This document shows positions 1 to 10,106 of a stretch of DNA of 64,000 nt, in pieces (position 1 is the stretch's first letter; every line of letters starts with the position of its first letter). The translations under genes and the position numbers were made by a program. The notes below the pieces were generated by a model. That model had not been told where the DNA came from, did no database searches, and saw nothing but the letters and a program-made list of their open reading frames with translations. The DNA comes from Pochonia chlamydosporia 170. Lineage: Eukaryota > Ascomycota > Sordariomycetes > Hypocreales > Clavicipitaceae. The stretch is from positions 2,604,001-2,668,000 of the forward strand of contig NC_035792.1 of assembly GCF_001653235.2 (NCBI RefSeq). The letters run 5' to 3'.

Positions 1-536
1 ATGGCCTGAGCAAATTTCCCCCCATCATCACCCAGTCAGTACCTGGCATCTATGTGAAAAGCTTTGAGCACCATGGTCCATGAACACAGACAACTTGGCG
101 TGCTCGAAACAACAAAAAAAGAAGACATCACGGCCCTAATCCTCTCCCCCAATCCCATCCATCCCTCCTCCTCCTCCATGTAAGGCGACAGATGGTAACG
201 GTATCTGCGGGCCTCCATCCCGTTCATCCCCCATCATTTCACACTGAAAACAACCGCCTGTATTTCTCAATCTTTCGTTTCATCCCATGCACTTTCACCT
301 TCCCCCGGTAGATAATCTCAACCCAGCTCAGACCTCCTTCCCCTCCCAATAGCGTTGTGCAACCCCCATCTCGTCACCAGGCCGAAGCTTCAACCACCAT
401 CGCCCTTCTTTCTGCGCAAGAACCAAGAAAAAAAAAACACAGCCCAGTAATAAACCTGGTCAGTTAGTTCGTTCCCATCCAGTCCGACTGCCGCCTTCGT
501 CAATCTCCCATTCCGATACCCTCTCTGGCTTTCCCG
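1..536. other. Gene-free leader region, promoter-like
   Basis: No open frame longer than 63 codons is present. The right half (about 290-536) is C/T-rich with short A runs, which is how promoters and 5' leaders of filamentous fungal genes commonly look, and it leads into the small candidate ORF at 537. The left end is cut by the window edge, so it could also be the tail of a neighbouring transcript. Confidence 0.4.
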
Positions 537-713
537 ATGGCGGGCAGAACGGGCTGTCTGTACTCGTTATTCCTCGGTATAACATTCTTCGGTGTCACTG
601 CACCGGGTATGCCGTCATACGTGATAGGCAATTCGACTCTTCTTGTTTTCCCGTCCGCAGTTCCAAGCCTCGCCCAAAACGAAGTTCCCTATTCGATAGG
701 CTGCGGCGAATAG
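537..713 (+). CDS. Candidate small gene, hydrophobic N-terminus (two exons)
   Basis: I do not recognise this product. An ATG at 537 after a pyrimidine-rich leader opens a peptide beginning MAGRTGCLYSLFLGITFFG, a hydrophobic stretch that could be a signal peptide or membrane anchor. A possible intron (607-660: donor GTATGC, acceptor CCGCAG, 54 nt) keeps the frame, giving about 40 residues ending at the TAG at 711-713. Unspliced, the frame is also open, giving 58 residues. Another frame after the acceptor stays open for about 70 codons, so a longer product with different splicing cannot be excluded. There is no homology argument; the support is only the leader, the splice signals and the hydrophobic start. 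Confidence 0.22.
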   Translation: MAGRTGCLYSLFLGITFFGVTAPGMPSYVIGNSTLLVFPSAVPSLAQNEVPYSIGCGE

Positions 714-2090
714 CATCCCACCGTAAGCTCGACACGAGTGCTTATATCTCGTGTCCTGTATGTTTCAATCCGGCTATAGCCTTTCTCCTTTGTTCCGGGA
801 GGACAAATTCCACGCCCCGTTGCATCCCGATAAGGCACGTAGGCGCCGTTGTGAAACGGTCAGAATGGGCCGTGAACTGAAACATGTTGACGCCCACTGC
901 GAATGCGATGCATTTGGTCGTGGTCTCTTTTTGTTTCTTGTTCGTTTTTGCGAAACGGCCCGGTGTCAAATGTAAATGTAAGATTGCATATGCTGTCAAA
1001 CGAAAATGTCTAGTCTAGTCGTATTGGAGGCAGTCATCGGGGCGCGGGCGCCACGTTCTCTCCATGCAAGAAAACGATGTATGGAATAGACATTCCATGC
1101 AATGCAGGCGTCGACCGACAACGTGCAGAAAATGTTTCTCATGGAATCGCTATGAATCTTTTTTTTTTTAACTGTGTTGCCAGGTCCGGCAGTAACGTAG
1201 CATAGATAGTTATCGCCCGATGAAGCGCATCTCACTACAAAATAATGTATATTGAAGTGTCATAATTCTTCCTATCATAACTACGTATTAAATGACTAAT
1301 ACCACCCATCCTTCCTCCTTTTATTATACCAAAACACGTCAAAAAGACCCATAGTACATACACACAAGGTGGTATATTCTCCTTAGCTCCTTCTACAAAG
1401 CCGGAAGGGCGACATGTAACGAAACGACCAACCCAACCCAACCCAACCCAACCATCCAGACAACCAACAAACCAACCAACCAACTAGTTATGAACAATCA
1501 ATCTCAAGGACGGAACTATCCCCCCAGACACTAGACCATTCCTCCTCATAGGGGGTATCGGACCAAGTATTCTACGCTGGCTCCCTGTCCGCTGGTTTTA
1601 AAAAAGATGCAAATAGTGCCGCCCCGTGCAACATGAAACAAGGATGTTCGTAAGCGCAATATTGCAGAACGTGAAATACAGTACTTCCCTCCGCTGGTGA
1701 CCCGAGTGTCGTGGGGGGTAATCAAGGTGGATTACCAAAAAAATTCAATACCGTATAAAGAAAACAAACAAACCCTTGTTACTGTATGTACCGTGCTTTC
1801 TTGGCCAGTGAGCCATAATGACTCTTTTAGCAACCCCCATCTCGACGTGTGACAAGTCATATCGAAAGCACAAAGAAAAGAAACACGGCTAGTCATTGCC
1901 GTGAAATGACGATCGTGGCTATGGCAGACGCAATAGATATGGTTACTGAAAGTTGATACTGTTGGAGCATGCCAAAATAGCGGAAATGGCAAATGAGTAA
2001 GTGACGTGGCACGGCTCGCAGCAACAGAAAAATAATAACAACTTTATGCTCGTGTTAAGATTGCATGTTCCCTTGTTTAGGGTCCGACCA
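714..2090. other. Intergenic, no supported gene
   Basis: Only short overlapping frames (under 90 codons) on both strands. It contains a pentameric CCAAC-type repeat near 1431-1482. The right end is probably the 3' UTR of the minus-strand regulator that stops at 2091. Confidence 0.6.
1431..1482. repeat. Imperfect (CCAAC)n / CAAC microsatellite
   Basis: Several CCAAC units in a row pass into degenerate CCAAC/CCAACAAA units. It is simple-sequence DNA in a non-coding stretch. No function is implied. Confidence 0.85.
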
Positions 2091-4519
2091 CTATGCGCCT
2101 TCCAGAGGAGGCACAAACGCGCCATAGTTGAAATCGACCAGCCCGTCTAGCATCCAATGCTGAGGATCAAAAAAGTCGTAATTCGTCTCACCATAAGGCA
2201 TGCCAGCAATCATCGTGTTTGGAGCAGTTGCTGCCGCCGATAGCCCAGTAGCACCAGGCGTCAGGGCTCCATTTGTATTCAGCATGTTTGACGTGGGAAG
2301 AGGATGAGACGGCATCAGAGTGCTGTCGAGTTGCGAGGATGAGGCCGATGACTCGTTGGCAGAATCTGGATTCGTGGGATGCTTTGTATCTGAGACGGAA
2401 GTGTTAGCAACTTTGAAAGAACGACTTGGACACCTGTGAAACTTGCCTGGGTAGTACTTACTCTCGAGGCTTCCACGTCCTTGAGATTGGTACTCTTCCC
2501 TCCATCGCCAAACCGAATCAAACACCAGACTCATGCTGTGCCGGCAACGCACTTTTAGCTGCAAGCTGTCATCCATCTGCACAGCCGTATCGTCGTCTGG
2601 ATTGTACGCATTGTTTCGGCTGTCCAAACGAGCGCCGTTCCACATCTGCACCATCAATTCAGCCAAACGCCATTGCAGATCGTTATGAACTACACTGGTT
2701 GCCCTGATAGCCTTAACAGAGTGGTGGAAAAGGCTTCGGCCACGATCAAAATCGATGGTTTTGCAGAAGAATGATCTCATCAACTTCAACAAGGTGAAGC
2801 CGGCTGCAACGAGCATCTGCTGCAGATAGTTGGTCGCATACAATAAGATGGTTCCTCGAATGCTGTCACGCGGTGAGGTAACTTTGTCCACCTCGAGGAG
2901 TTCATCGAGAAAGCTAGTTGCTGCTCTCCAAAGGCCCATAAGATCGTCCATATAGCCTGGGGTCTTGCTGGAATCGAAAAAGCCGGCAAGTCTCATGTGA
3001 AGCGCCGCCGCACGGAGGTGTAGATTCACAATGGGTCCAAGCTGCTGGGACATGACCGACGCTTGAAGCTCACCATAATCTCGGCGGTAGACTCGCATCA
3101 ACATCGCACGGTGTTCATCACCGGCAACTCCTCTGGGATCACTCGCATTGCTATACATCTCCTTGGAAACCTTGTCGCAGAACCGCTCGATTTGGAGTCG
3201 TGCTTCAAGTTCAGTAGACAAGTGCAGCGCCGGGTCATCTCCAGGGCGAAGTGCAAGAGTCCAGTCATACAAGGTTGATGCCGGCTGTCCATATCCTGTT
3301 CCCACGTTTTGTGCTACAATATTGCAGACCGCCCAAGTCGTGACACGATCTGCCAACTGCTCCTTGTTGAGTTCGACTGACACCCTCGAAAAATCCCTAA
3401 TATGATTCGGCCGATGCAGTCCAATACCAGTAGCCGTTTTCATCATGACACCACACAGAATATGCGTCGGGTCCGACGTTGTAGTGCTTGTCGGTAGTGG
3501 CCAGGTGCAAAGCAAGCACATGGCCTTGACGACATGGTAGTTGCTAGGTACCTCACCAATCGTGGTCCAAAGGAATCGGGTCATTGGGCCCGACAGGTTG
3601 GTAAGAAGGTTTGGACAGTCAAGGGGGCTGAAACGACGAGCTGCAACGGCAACAATGGACCAAAACAACAGCGGGTGTTGTTGGTTATATTGTTCGGGGG
3701 GTATTTGCGGGCTGAGAAATGGTAGAAATGGGTGGTAGTAGGCGAAAAACTCGTTGAACAGATGGGTGACATTATCATCAGTCAATCGGACACCTTCCAG
3801 TTCGTACGAATAATGCGGCACGGCGTATGCGCCGCCTCTCTTGAGATGAAGGAGAGAGGACACGGCCTCGTCTGAGCCCATGAGAGAAGGGTTGCGGGTA
3901 TGTGTGTATGGTGCGGTGCTCGGGGCCACGGGTGAATTCATGTCGTCGTCGTCGCCGGCTTCTGGTACGAAGCCTTGAGCCTTTGCTCGAGTAATGTTGC
4001 GCCGCAGACGTTCAATCTCCTTCTCCATCTCGGCATGCTTTGAACGCTTGCCAATTCGTTTAAAGTTGGACTCTATCTTGCACTCAAGCTTCAAACGGTT
4101 GCACCGCGAGCAGCTCTGGAAAGGTTCTTGTACAACGTCGCACCGCAGCTATAATAATCCGTCATTGTTAGTCTACAAGAATGGACATGATGGTAAGTGA
4201 GGGCATTCCCCGTGCACCCCATTCATTGCCTGCCGGCCGCGGGAGCCAGAGCAGGCGATGCTTCCCCGAACAAAAACACAAATTTCTTGCTCACCTTTTG
4301 TTGTCTGCATTCGTTGCAAGCTCTCTTAACGCCGGGCTGGCGTTTCTTATCATGATCATGATCGCCATGATCGTCGTCCAAAGGGCTACCGGGGCTGCTT
4401 TCATGGGCGACAGGACCGCTTCGTTTCCTCTTAGGACCGCCATTGCCATGGCGAGAACTAGCTGGGCTCGTTGGACTCAGAGATGCCCCTCCGCGGGCAA
4501 CAATTGGAGAGCCGTCCAT
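2091..4519 (-). CDS. leuB: LEU3/LeuB-like Zn2Cys6 transcription activator
   Basis: Probable binuclear-zinc-cluster regulator of branched-chain amino acid synthesis. Three exons: 4519-4295, 4148-2462 and 2389-2091, giving 736 residues. The first intron (donor GTGAGC, acceptor ATAG) lies inside the zinc cluster; joining it gives CNECRQQKLRCD followed by CSRCNRLKLEC, all six cysteines. The next residues (NFKRIGKRSKHAEMEKEIER) form the linker and coiled-coil start that I associate with Leu3/LeuB proteins. The middle carries the fungal transcription-factor domain, including LFNEFFAYYHPFLPFLSP. The second intron (2461-2390, GTAAGT, GCTAAC, CAG) is 72 nt and in frame, so intron retention would add 24 codons without a stop. 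The C-terminus is Ser/Thr/Pro-rich and ends acidic/aromatic, like an activation region. In Leu3 proteins activity responds to alpha-isopropylmalate; that is family knowledge. Specificity is inferred from the linker only, so another Zn2Cys6 member remains possible. Confidence 0.7.
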
Positions 4520-6528
4520 GCACCTGCGAAGGGCGCGACAGCGTCACAGCCGTCGCAGCTCACCAGCAACCTAAAAAAGGCCAAAGGCGGAAGACAGAGC
4601 CGGAGCCCAAAGAATGTCAAGTGTGCGCGCCGAGCGGCGGGGTAGTTTCACTGGCCGGTATCGCGTTGCGCAGGCAGCGGATGTAATATATATAGAGTAC
4701 AGAAGAATATACAAGACCAAATTAAAGAATTGGTCGAAGTTGCAGATAACACAGTCGAGGGAGGGCCGAACGCGGAGCCAATGTTGAAGATGTATGGAGT
4801 AGAAAGTTGGATTCGACTGAAGGTGGAGGAAAAATGGTCCAGCAAGTCTTCAGTGTCCAGTCACCAGCAGCAGAGTCAAAGTCAAGTTAAGTCAAGTGCA
4901 GTCACTGACCCCGACCACACCACACCAAGCCAGACTCAACTGGCAACTTAACTTTTCTTCACAATGGCTGGCTGACGCCGGCCGTTGCGACCGGGAGCGG
5001 GGACGAAAGGTGAGAAGGTGGGTACGCCGTGGTGGGGGAAGTGTCAACCAATGCTTTGATTGGTCAGCTTTTGTCCATTGAATCACGTGTCGCTTGCCTG
5101 GTTGGTCGATTTCGCCGCCTTCTGTCCTTCTTGGGGGAAGGTGGGACGGTCACCGGACTTTCGCCGCCGCGAGCTGAGGCGACAGCGAAAATGCAGGCAG
5201 GAGCATTGAAAGACGAAAGTGTGGAGGCGAATTGGGCAAGAAACAGGAAAGAGAGTCTGGCAAGTGTGGCAGAGTGAGGCTCAAAGCCATTGGCTGCTTG
5301 AATGTGAATAGAAATGGAAATCATTTTTTTGAGACAGCGATCGGGGCGAAGCTCGTCATCTGGTTGAATATTGTCTCGATATCCTGACTCTAAGCACAAG
5401 GAGGCCGTGCCCGTCTTGCCCGTATCGTTACTCCGTACAACAAGTCAAGTCTTTATGGACGGACTTTCCCCGTTCAGCCATCGACGGCGCCGGAACCCCA
5501 GTTTGTCTGCAGCCAAGTTGTCAAAGTCTGGTCTGGTCTGATGGATCAAATGCGACAGTGCAGCCGTTCTCCAGTTGCGCTCCACGTTTCCTACAGCCGG
5601 ACCAAAGAGCCATGTTGAAACATCTGCAATCAATATTGCCGCGCCTCTGACTGGCTCCAGATTGGACGAACCCCTGATGGCCCGGCCCCGACTGTAGTTT
5701 GATGTTCACTTGGGGTACCAGACTCAAGCGAGTCCCTTTTTGTATCGACAGCACGAACTGCAACAGATGACAGATGACTGCCAATAATTGAATCTTCACT
5801 ATTGGTCGAGACCTCTCAACATCCGGCAGCATTGCGACTGGAACACCTTACGGGAACACAGCATCCGGTGTGAGCATCCGGTGTGAGCCAGGCATTGAAA
5901 TACCCGCGCTGTCGCCTCACCATCCAAATTCCAAGGTTGTCATCAGCGCCCTCTGACACAGATACTTGAGTACTTTACTCAAGTTCTTGCAAATCAGACC
6001 GCATCTCCTCCGTGCGCTGCCCCATCTTTCCGTGTCCACTTCTCCGTCTTGTTAGTCCCTTCCCCTCTATCCAAGCTGCCTGCCGCGCCGCTGCGTCTTG
6101 AACTTTGAGCACCGGCCAATCACGACATCTCGAGTCAGTCACCGGTTCCCATTCTCTCGTTTCGATGACTGTCTTGGGCTCTTCTTCTCCACGCCATTTG
6201 CAGTCGCTGGCTGCAGAGGTGCAGTAGTGGCTCATCCCATCCAGGCCTCACCAGATATTCTTGACTGTTTGATCAATTTGAGGCTCTGCCTGATCTGATG
6301 TGGCGCGTTCGATTGGATTGTTGATGGGTTGCAGGGCAGACAGCTGTCCACTCAATTTGGAACACTGCACCAGCACTTTACCGGTTTATTTACTCTGTGT
6401 CTGTTGAGCCACGCACGGGTCATCGAAGCGGACGTGAAGAAGGTTTTCCGCGCAGCTTCGTGCACTTATTAGAAGTGTAACCATCTTGCCCAAGGCAGAT
6501 GCTTTATTTGAACACAGACGCATCAACA
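4520..6528. other. Intergenic between divergent regulator and rightward genes
   Basis: Two kilobases with only short overlapping frames (under 115 codons), none with splice signals that extend them. It contains a 13-bp tandem duplication (unit GCATCCGGTGTGA) near 5861-5886 and a TACTCCGTA motif at 5429-5437. It should hold the promoter of the minus-strand LEU3-like gene. I saw no CCGG-N4-CCGG site of the kind Leu3 binds. Confidence 0.55.
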
Positions 6529-6811
6529 ATGGCCGAATCGAAACAATCACGTCTCCCGCAAAAACGGGCTTTAAAACCAGCGCCAGCACCAGCGTCTTCG
6601 ACATATGTTCAGCCATCAAGAAGCTCATCCGAGGTACAATATGCTCTTCCAGCACATCAGCCTCAGGTTGGTAAGCCTAACCACCATCTATCTGCTCTTT
6701 GCCGGAGTCAATTGCCTTGTACTGACCACGAATGCAGAGGCAATTCGTATCAACACCTGTGCCGTAGCTCAGCCACTCCTAGAGCCAGACACTCTGCAGA
6801 GCTTCCGATGA
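6529..6811 (+). CDS. Candidate 71-residue two-exon gene, unknown function
   Basis: I do not recognise this product. An ATG at 6529 opens MAESKQSRLPQKRALKPA, continuing Pro/Ala/Ser-rich. A well-formed intron at 6671-6737 (donor GTAAGC, branch-like ACTGACC, acceptor TGCAG, 67 nt) joins to a frame ending CAVAQPLLEPDTLQSFR at the TGA at 6809-6811. The predicted protein is small, basic at the N-terminus and without a signal peptide or membrane segment. The unspliced frame runs to 7044 (started at 6499, 181 codons), but its composition becomes erratic after the donor, which favours splicing. It lies 670 bp upstream of the aldehyde dehydrogenase on the same strand. With no homology signal it may be spurious. 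Confidence 0.33.
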
Positions 6812-7480
6812 AAAGTCACGCAAATCAGGCCAGTTGCTTTGACTGCCTGGTCATGCTGCAGGCCCGTCGCCGATCACTGCCAGTCCTCGATCCAGTAAGA
6901 TTGCAGTCCAGTATTCGTTGTTTATCAATCAACTGGGGAGAAGAGGTTCTCGCAAACACTTGCGGAGTCAGCAAAATCACTTCGGAACGCCTCGAAGTCG
7001 GCATAGTGGGCATCCGAGGGCTCGGAACGGTTGCCAAAAGCTGAGCCAACTAGCAAAGATGCCGAGCGGCTTTGTCATTTGATGCTCAGGGTCAGTAGTG
7101 GTGGTGATTGTTGCCAATCCAATCCAATCCATTGAGCCAACCAGACCCTCGGCGAATAGACAAGCTTGGGAGAATGCGGGGCAAACCAGACCAAACCAGA
7201 CATGATCCAAGCAAAGTCCCGCCTTTTGGGGGCTAAACTCATCCCGATACGCCAGCTCCAATGCTCCAAGAGATGGATTGTCCAACGACTGGGGCATGGG
7301 GAATCGTTGACGACAACCTACTGAAAAAAGGGCAAATCCTCTCCTGACGATCAATTCTTTATAAACCTCTGGTCGTATTCTCTAGTTGCAGCTGGCAAAA
7401 GACGACATTGCATTTGTGGTGTATTCAAGCTTCGAACAACTCTTCTCCTTTCTACTCAGCATTAACTAGGCACTGGCATC
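6812..7480. promoter_or_regulatory. Upstream region of the aldehyde dehydrogenase
   Basis: No supported gene. A TATA-like TTTATAAAC lies at 7358-7366, about 115 bp before the dehydrogenase ATG, followed by a C/T-rich leader (7395-7470). Farther upstream, near 7175-7202, AAACCAGACC-type units repeat a few times. Confidence 0.5.
7358..7366 (+). promoter_or_regulatory. TATA-like element of the aldehyde dehydrogenase
   Basis: TTTATAAAC about 115 bp before the ATG, with a pyrimidine-rich leader after it. Position and sequence fit a core promoter. There is no experimental support. Confidence 0.4.
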
Positions 7481-8976
7481 ATGGCCACGGATGGTATTGT
7501 GCCACTGGTCATCAACGGCCAAGACTACTATCCCGACAAAACATTTGACGTCAAGTCTCCGTCTACCGGCAAGATTACTCACAAATGCGGCGCCGCCTCT
7601 GTAGCAGATGCCAGGAGAGCTGTTGACGTTGCCGCCGAGGCTCTCAAGACATGGCGTAAGACCACTCCGCAGGAGCGGCAAAACATCTTTCTCAAAGTTG
7701 CAGAAATTATGCAGAGCCGTCGCGAAGAACTTGTGACGTATATGTCTGATGAGACAGGAGCCGCACAAGGATGGAGCGAATTCAACATCAACACCACAAT
7801 TGGCATATTCAAGGATGTCGCTGGCCGCATCGCCACGTTGGAAGGCTCATTCCCCGCCACGATGAATCCCAGCAGGAGTGCGATTGTGATGCGTGAGCCC
7901 TATGGTGTCGTCTTATCCATTGCGCCATGGTATGGGGGCTGCCAATCCAAGTCTTACTGCACGTTGAAGGGGGTATGTTGCTAACAAACAAGCAGGATGC
8001 TCCATACATACTCGGCGCCAGATCAGTCGCGTTCCCAATTGCTACCGGAAACACTGTAGTATTCAAGGCATCCGAGCTTTGCCCAAGAACCATGTGGGCG
8101 ATTGTGGATATACTTCACAAAGCTGGACTCCCGAATGGTGTATTGAACATGATTGCTCACGACCCAGCCGATGCTCCAGCCATTACGTCCTCTTTGATAG
8201 CGAATCCACAGATCAAGAAAATCAATTTCACAGGCAGTACTAACGTGGGCCGAATTATTGCGAAGCAGGCAGGAGAGCATCTCAAACCGGTGGTTTTGGA
8301 ATTGGGCGGCAAAGCCCCTGCCATTGTATGGGAAGACGCAAACTTAGACCTGGCTGCGGAGCATTGCGCGCTCGGCTCATTTATACACAGTGGCCAGGTG
8401 TGTATGTGCACCGAGAGAATTCTCGTTCACAAGTCTGTCAAGGATGCCTTTCACCAAAAGTTCGCCAGCGCAGTTGAGAAAATCTTCCCAGCCAATGGCG
8501 ATGCACCCATCCTCATCAACAGCGCGGCGGCTCAAAAGAACAAGCAACTCGTTTCCAATGCCACAGAACGGGGAGCGAGCATCCTTCACGGCAGTTTCAC
8601 CACTCATGAACTCAGCGAGACAAGACTACGACCTATTATTGTCAACGGTGTCACTCCAGAAATGGACATTTATAAGACGGAGTCGTTTGGGCCCACCGTT
8701 TCGGTTATCGAAATTGAATCCGAAGAAGAAGCTATTCGTATTGCCAACGATACCGAGTATGGGCTATCGTCGGCAGTCTTCACACAAGATTTGAGAAGAG
8801 GTTTGCGTTTCGCCGAGGAACTGGAGACTGGTGCCGTCCACATCAATAGCATGAGTGTTCATGATGAGAGCTCATTGCCTCATGGGGGTACCAAGAGTAG
8901 TGGCTATGGGCGATTTAATAGTTCCATCGGCCTGGATGAATGGACAAGGACAAAGAATGTTACTTTTGACCGATAG
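7481..8976 (+). pseudogene. Aldehyde dehydrogenase (salicylaldehyde/vanillin type), frame broken by one base
   Basis: NAD(P)-dependent aldehyde dehydrogenase superfamily. Exon 1 (7481-7929) starts MATDGIVPLVINGQDYYPDK and ends inside the codon for Trp of the conserved PWN motif. Exon 2 (from 7996) carries FTGSTNVGR (cofactor loop), the base Glu in VLELGGKAP and the nucleophile Cys in HSGQVCMCTER. The total would be about 476 residues, normal for the family. The intron at 7930-7995 (GTATGG, TGCTAAC, GCAG) is the only sensible one, but splicing it shifts the frame and gives a stop within about 25 codons. Exon 2 begins GATGCTCCA where GAATGCTCCA would read the family's WNAPY, so one A appears to be missing exactly at the oxyanion-hole Asn codon. 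Both exons are otherwise clean, so this is a very recent pseudogene or a sequencing/assembly deletion. Substrate preference is not decided by the sequence. Confidence 0.82.
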
Positions 8977-9367
8977 CAGAGTATATTTAAGTACCTAGGT
9001 ACGCAAATCAATCATGAGGTACAAGTCACAAGAAGCTCAGTTTGAGCACTAGTATACTCCCAACAGAAAACTGAGCCAACATCACTGCAGATTAAAACCA
9101 CATCCTATATTAAAAACAAAAGACAAAAAAACCACCAACTCATCACAAAATATTCCAAATCGCCGTCTCATCCATGCTGCCATTTTTGACATCTCAAGAT
9201 ACAGGGTAGCGGGCAGACATCTATCTTATCGATAAGCACACGCATAACGTAAGCACTCCCTACCCAGAACCCCATACCCAAATTTTCGACTCCAGCTACG
9301 TCAAACTCCTTCCCATCACCGCATACATCAACAACAAACCTCCCAACGTCCAACCCAAACCATCAAA
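8977..9367. other. Intergenic, 3' end of dehydrogenase and tim10 promoter
   Basis: Short tandem spacing between two rightward genes. The palindrome TACCTAGGTA is at 8992-9001, just after the dehydrogenase stop. An A-rich block (9100-9145) precedes the C/A-rich tim10 leader. Confidence 0.6.
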
Positions 9368-9758
9368 ATGTCTTTCCTCGGAATCGGTCGCCAACAGCCC
9401 ACGTCGGAGCAAAAGATTGCCGCTGTAGAAGGCGAGATGCGCATGATGGCAGACACATATAACCGGTACGTTACCCTTGGCATCCGCTCCAACATCCGTC
9501 GCATCTGTTCAATACGCTTCGCTTCTCGAGTGCGCACCTGGTCAATACGGCACTAACAGAAATAGTCTCCAAAAAACCTGCCAAAAGAAATGTATCCCTA
9601 CCGACTACCGCGAGGGCGAGCTGAACAAGGGCGAGTCGGTGTGCTTGGATCGCTGCACCGCCAAGTTTCTGGATACGTCGATGAAAGTCAGTGAGATTAT
9701 GCAGCAGCAGGGCCAGGCTATGGGTGGGGGGCCCCAGGCCGGCGGCGGCATGTTCTAG
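9368..9758 (+). CDS. tim10: Mitochondrial intermembrane-space chaperone Tim10
   Basis: Small Tim protein that, with Tim9, escorts hydrophobic precursors across the mitochondrial intermembrane space to the inner-membrane TIM22 complex. Two exons, 9368-9465 and 9566-9758, separated by a 100-nt intron (GTACGT, CACTAAC, AATAG), give 96 residues, the normal length. The twin CX3C signature is complete: CQKKC in KTCQKKCIP and CLDRC in [11 protein letters not shown], the four cysteines forming the two internal disulfides of the family. The N-terminal helix ([20 protein letters not shown]) and the C-terminal helix ([19 protein letters not shown]) fit Tim10 better than Tim9. The tail is Gly-rich. It has no cleavable presequence, as expected for a protein imported by the Mia40 route. 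Confidence 0.95.
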
Positions 9759-10106
9759 GCGGATTGCTGAAAGGGACTGCTCAAGTTGGGGAGAGGAGGT
9801 GCTTTGGGCTGGGGGTGGTGTGGTGTACGAGTATAGACGGAGCGGGCGTAGGTGCATTGGCATCAGGATACACCGAATTGTAAAACAATTGATATTTGAT
9901 ATATTTAAACTATCATGATTTGGGACTACATCTCCCCACCAACGACAAGTGGTATCTATCTTATTGCGAAAGTGACAAACGCCCTGTATCCTTGATATGC
10001 TGTCTTGGGAGAAACAAAAATGGTGCCCGTCTCCGCCATGCTAGACAAAATAAAGAAACGTTGAAAATTATGTGTTAAACATGCTGTAGGTAAATGCAAA
10101 ACGTCA
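9759..10106. other. Convergent 3' intergenic spacer
   Basis: Lies between the ends of tim10 (plus) and the STB6-like gene (minus). No frame of interest. It becomes AT-rich after 9880, as expected for two facing 3' UTRs. Confidence 0.6.

Noticed and set aside
7175..7202. ACCAGAC / GTCTGGT words recurring in gaps (also near 5528, 31036, 31674, 49547)
   Set aside because: My count of about 15 is only around twice the 7.8 expected for a 7-mer on both strands, so it may be composition.
7973..7995. A 23-nt GTATGT...GCAG segment that would restore the aldehyde dehydrogenase frame
   Set aside because: Far below the size a spliceosome can remove, and it would leave a 14-residue insertion in the PWN motif. 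The 66-nt intron fits the branch site and the family alignment.
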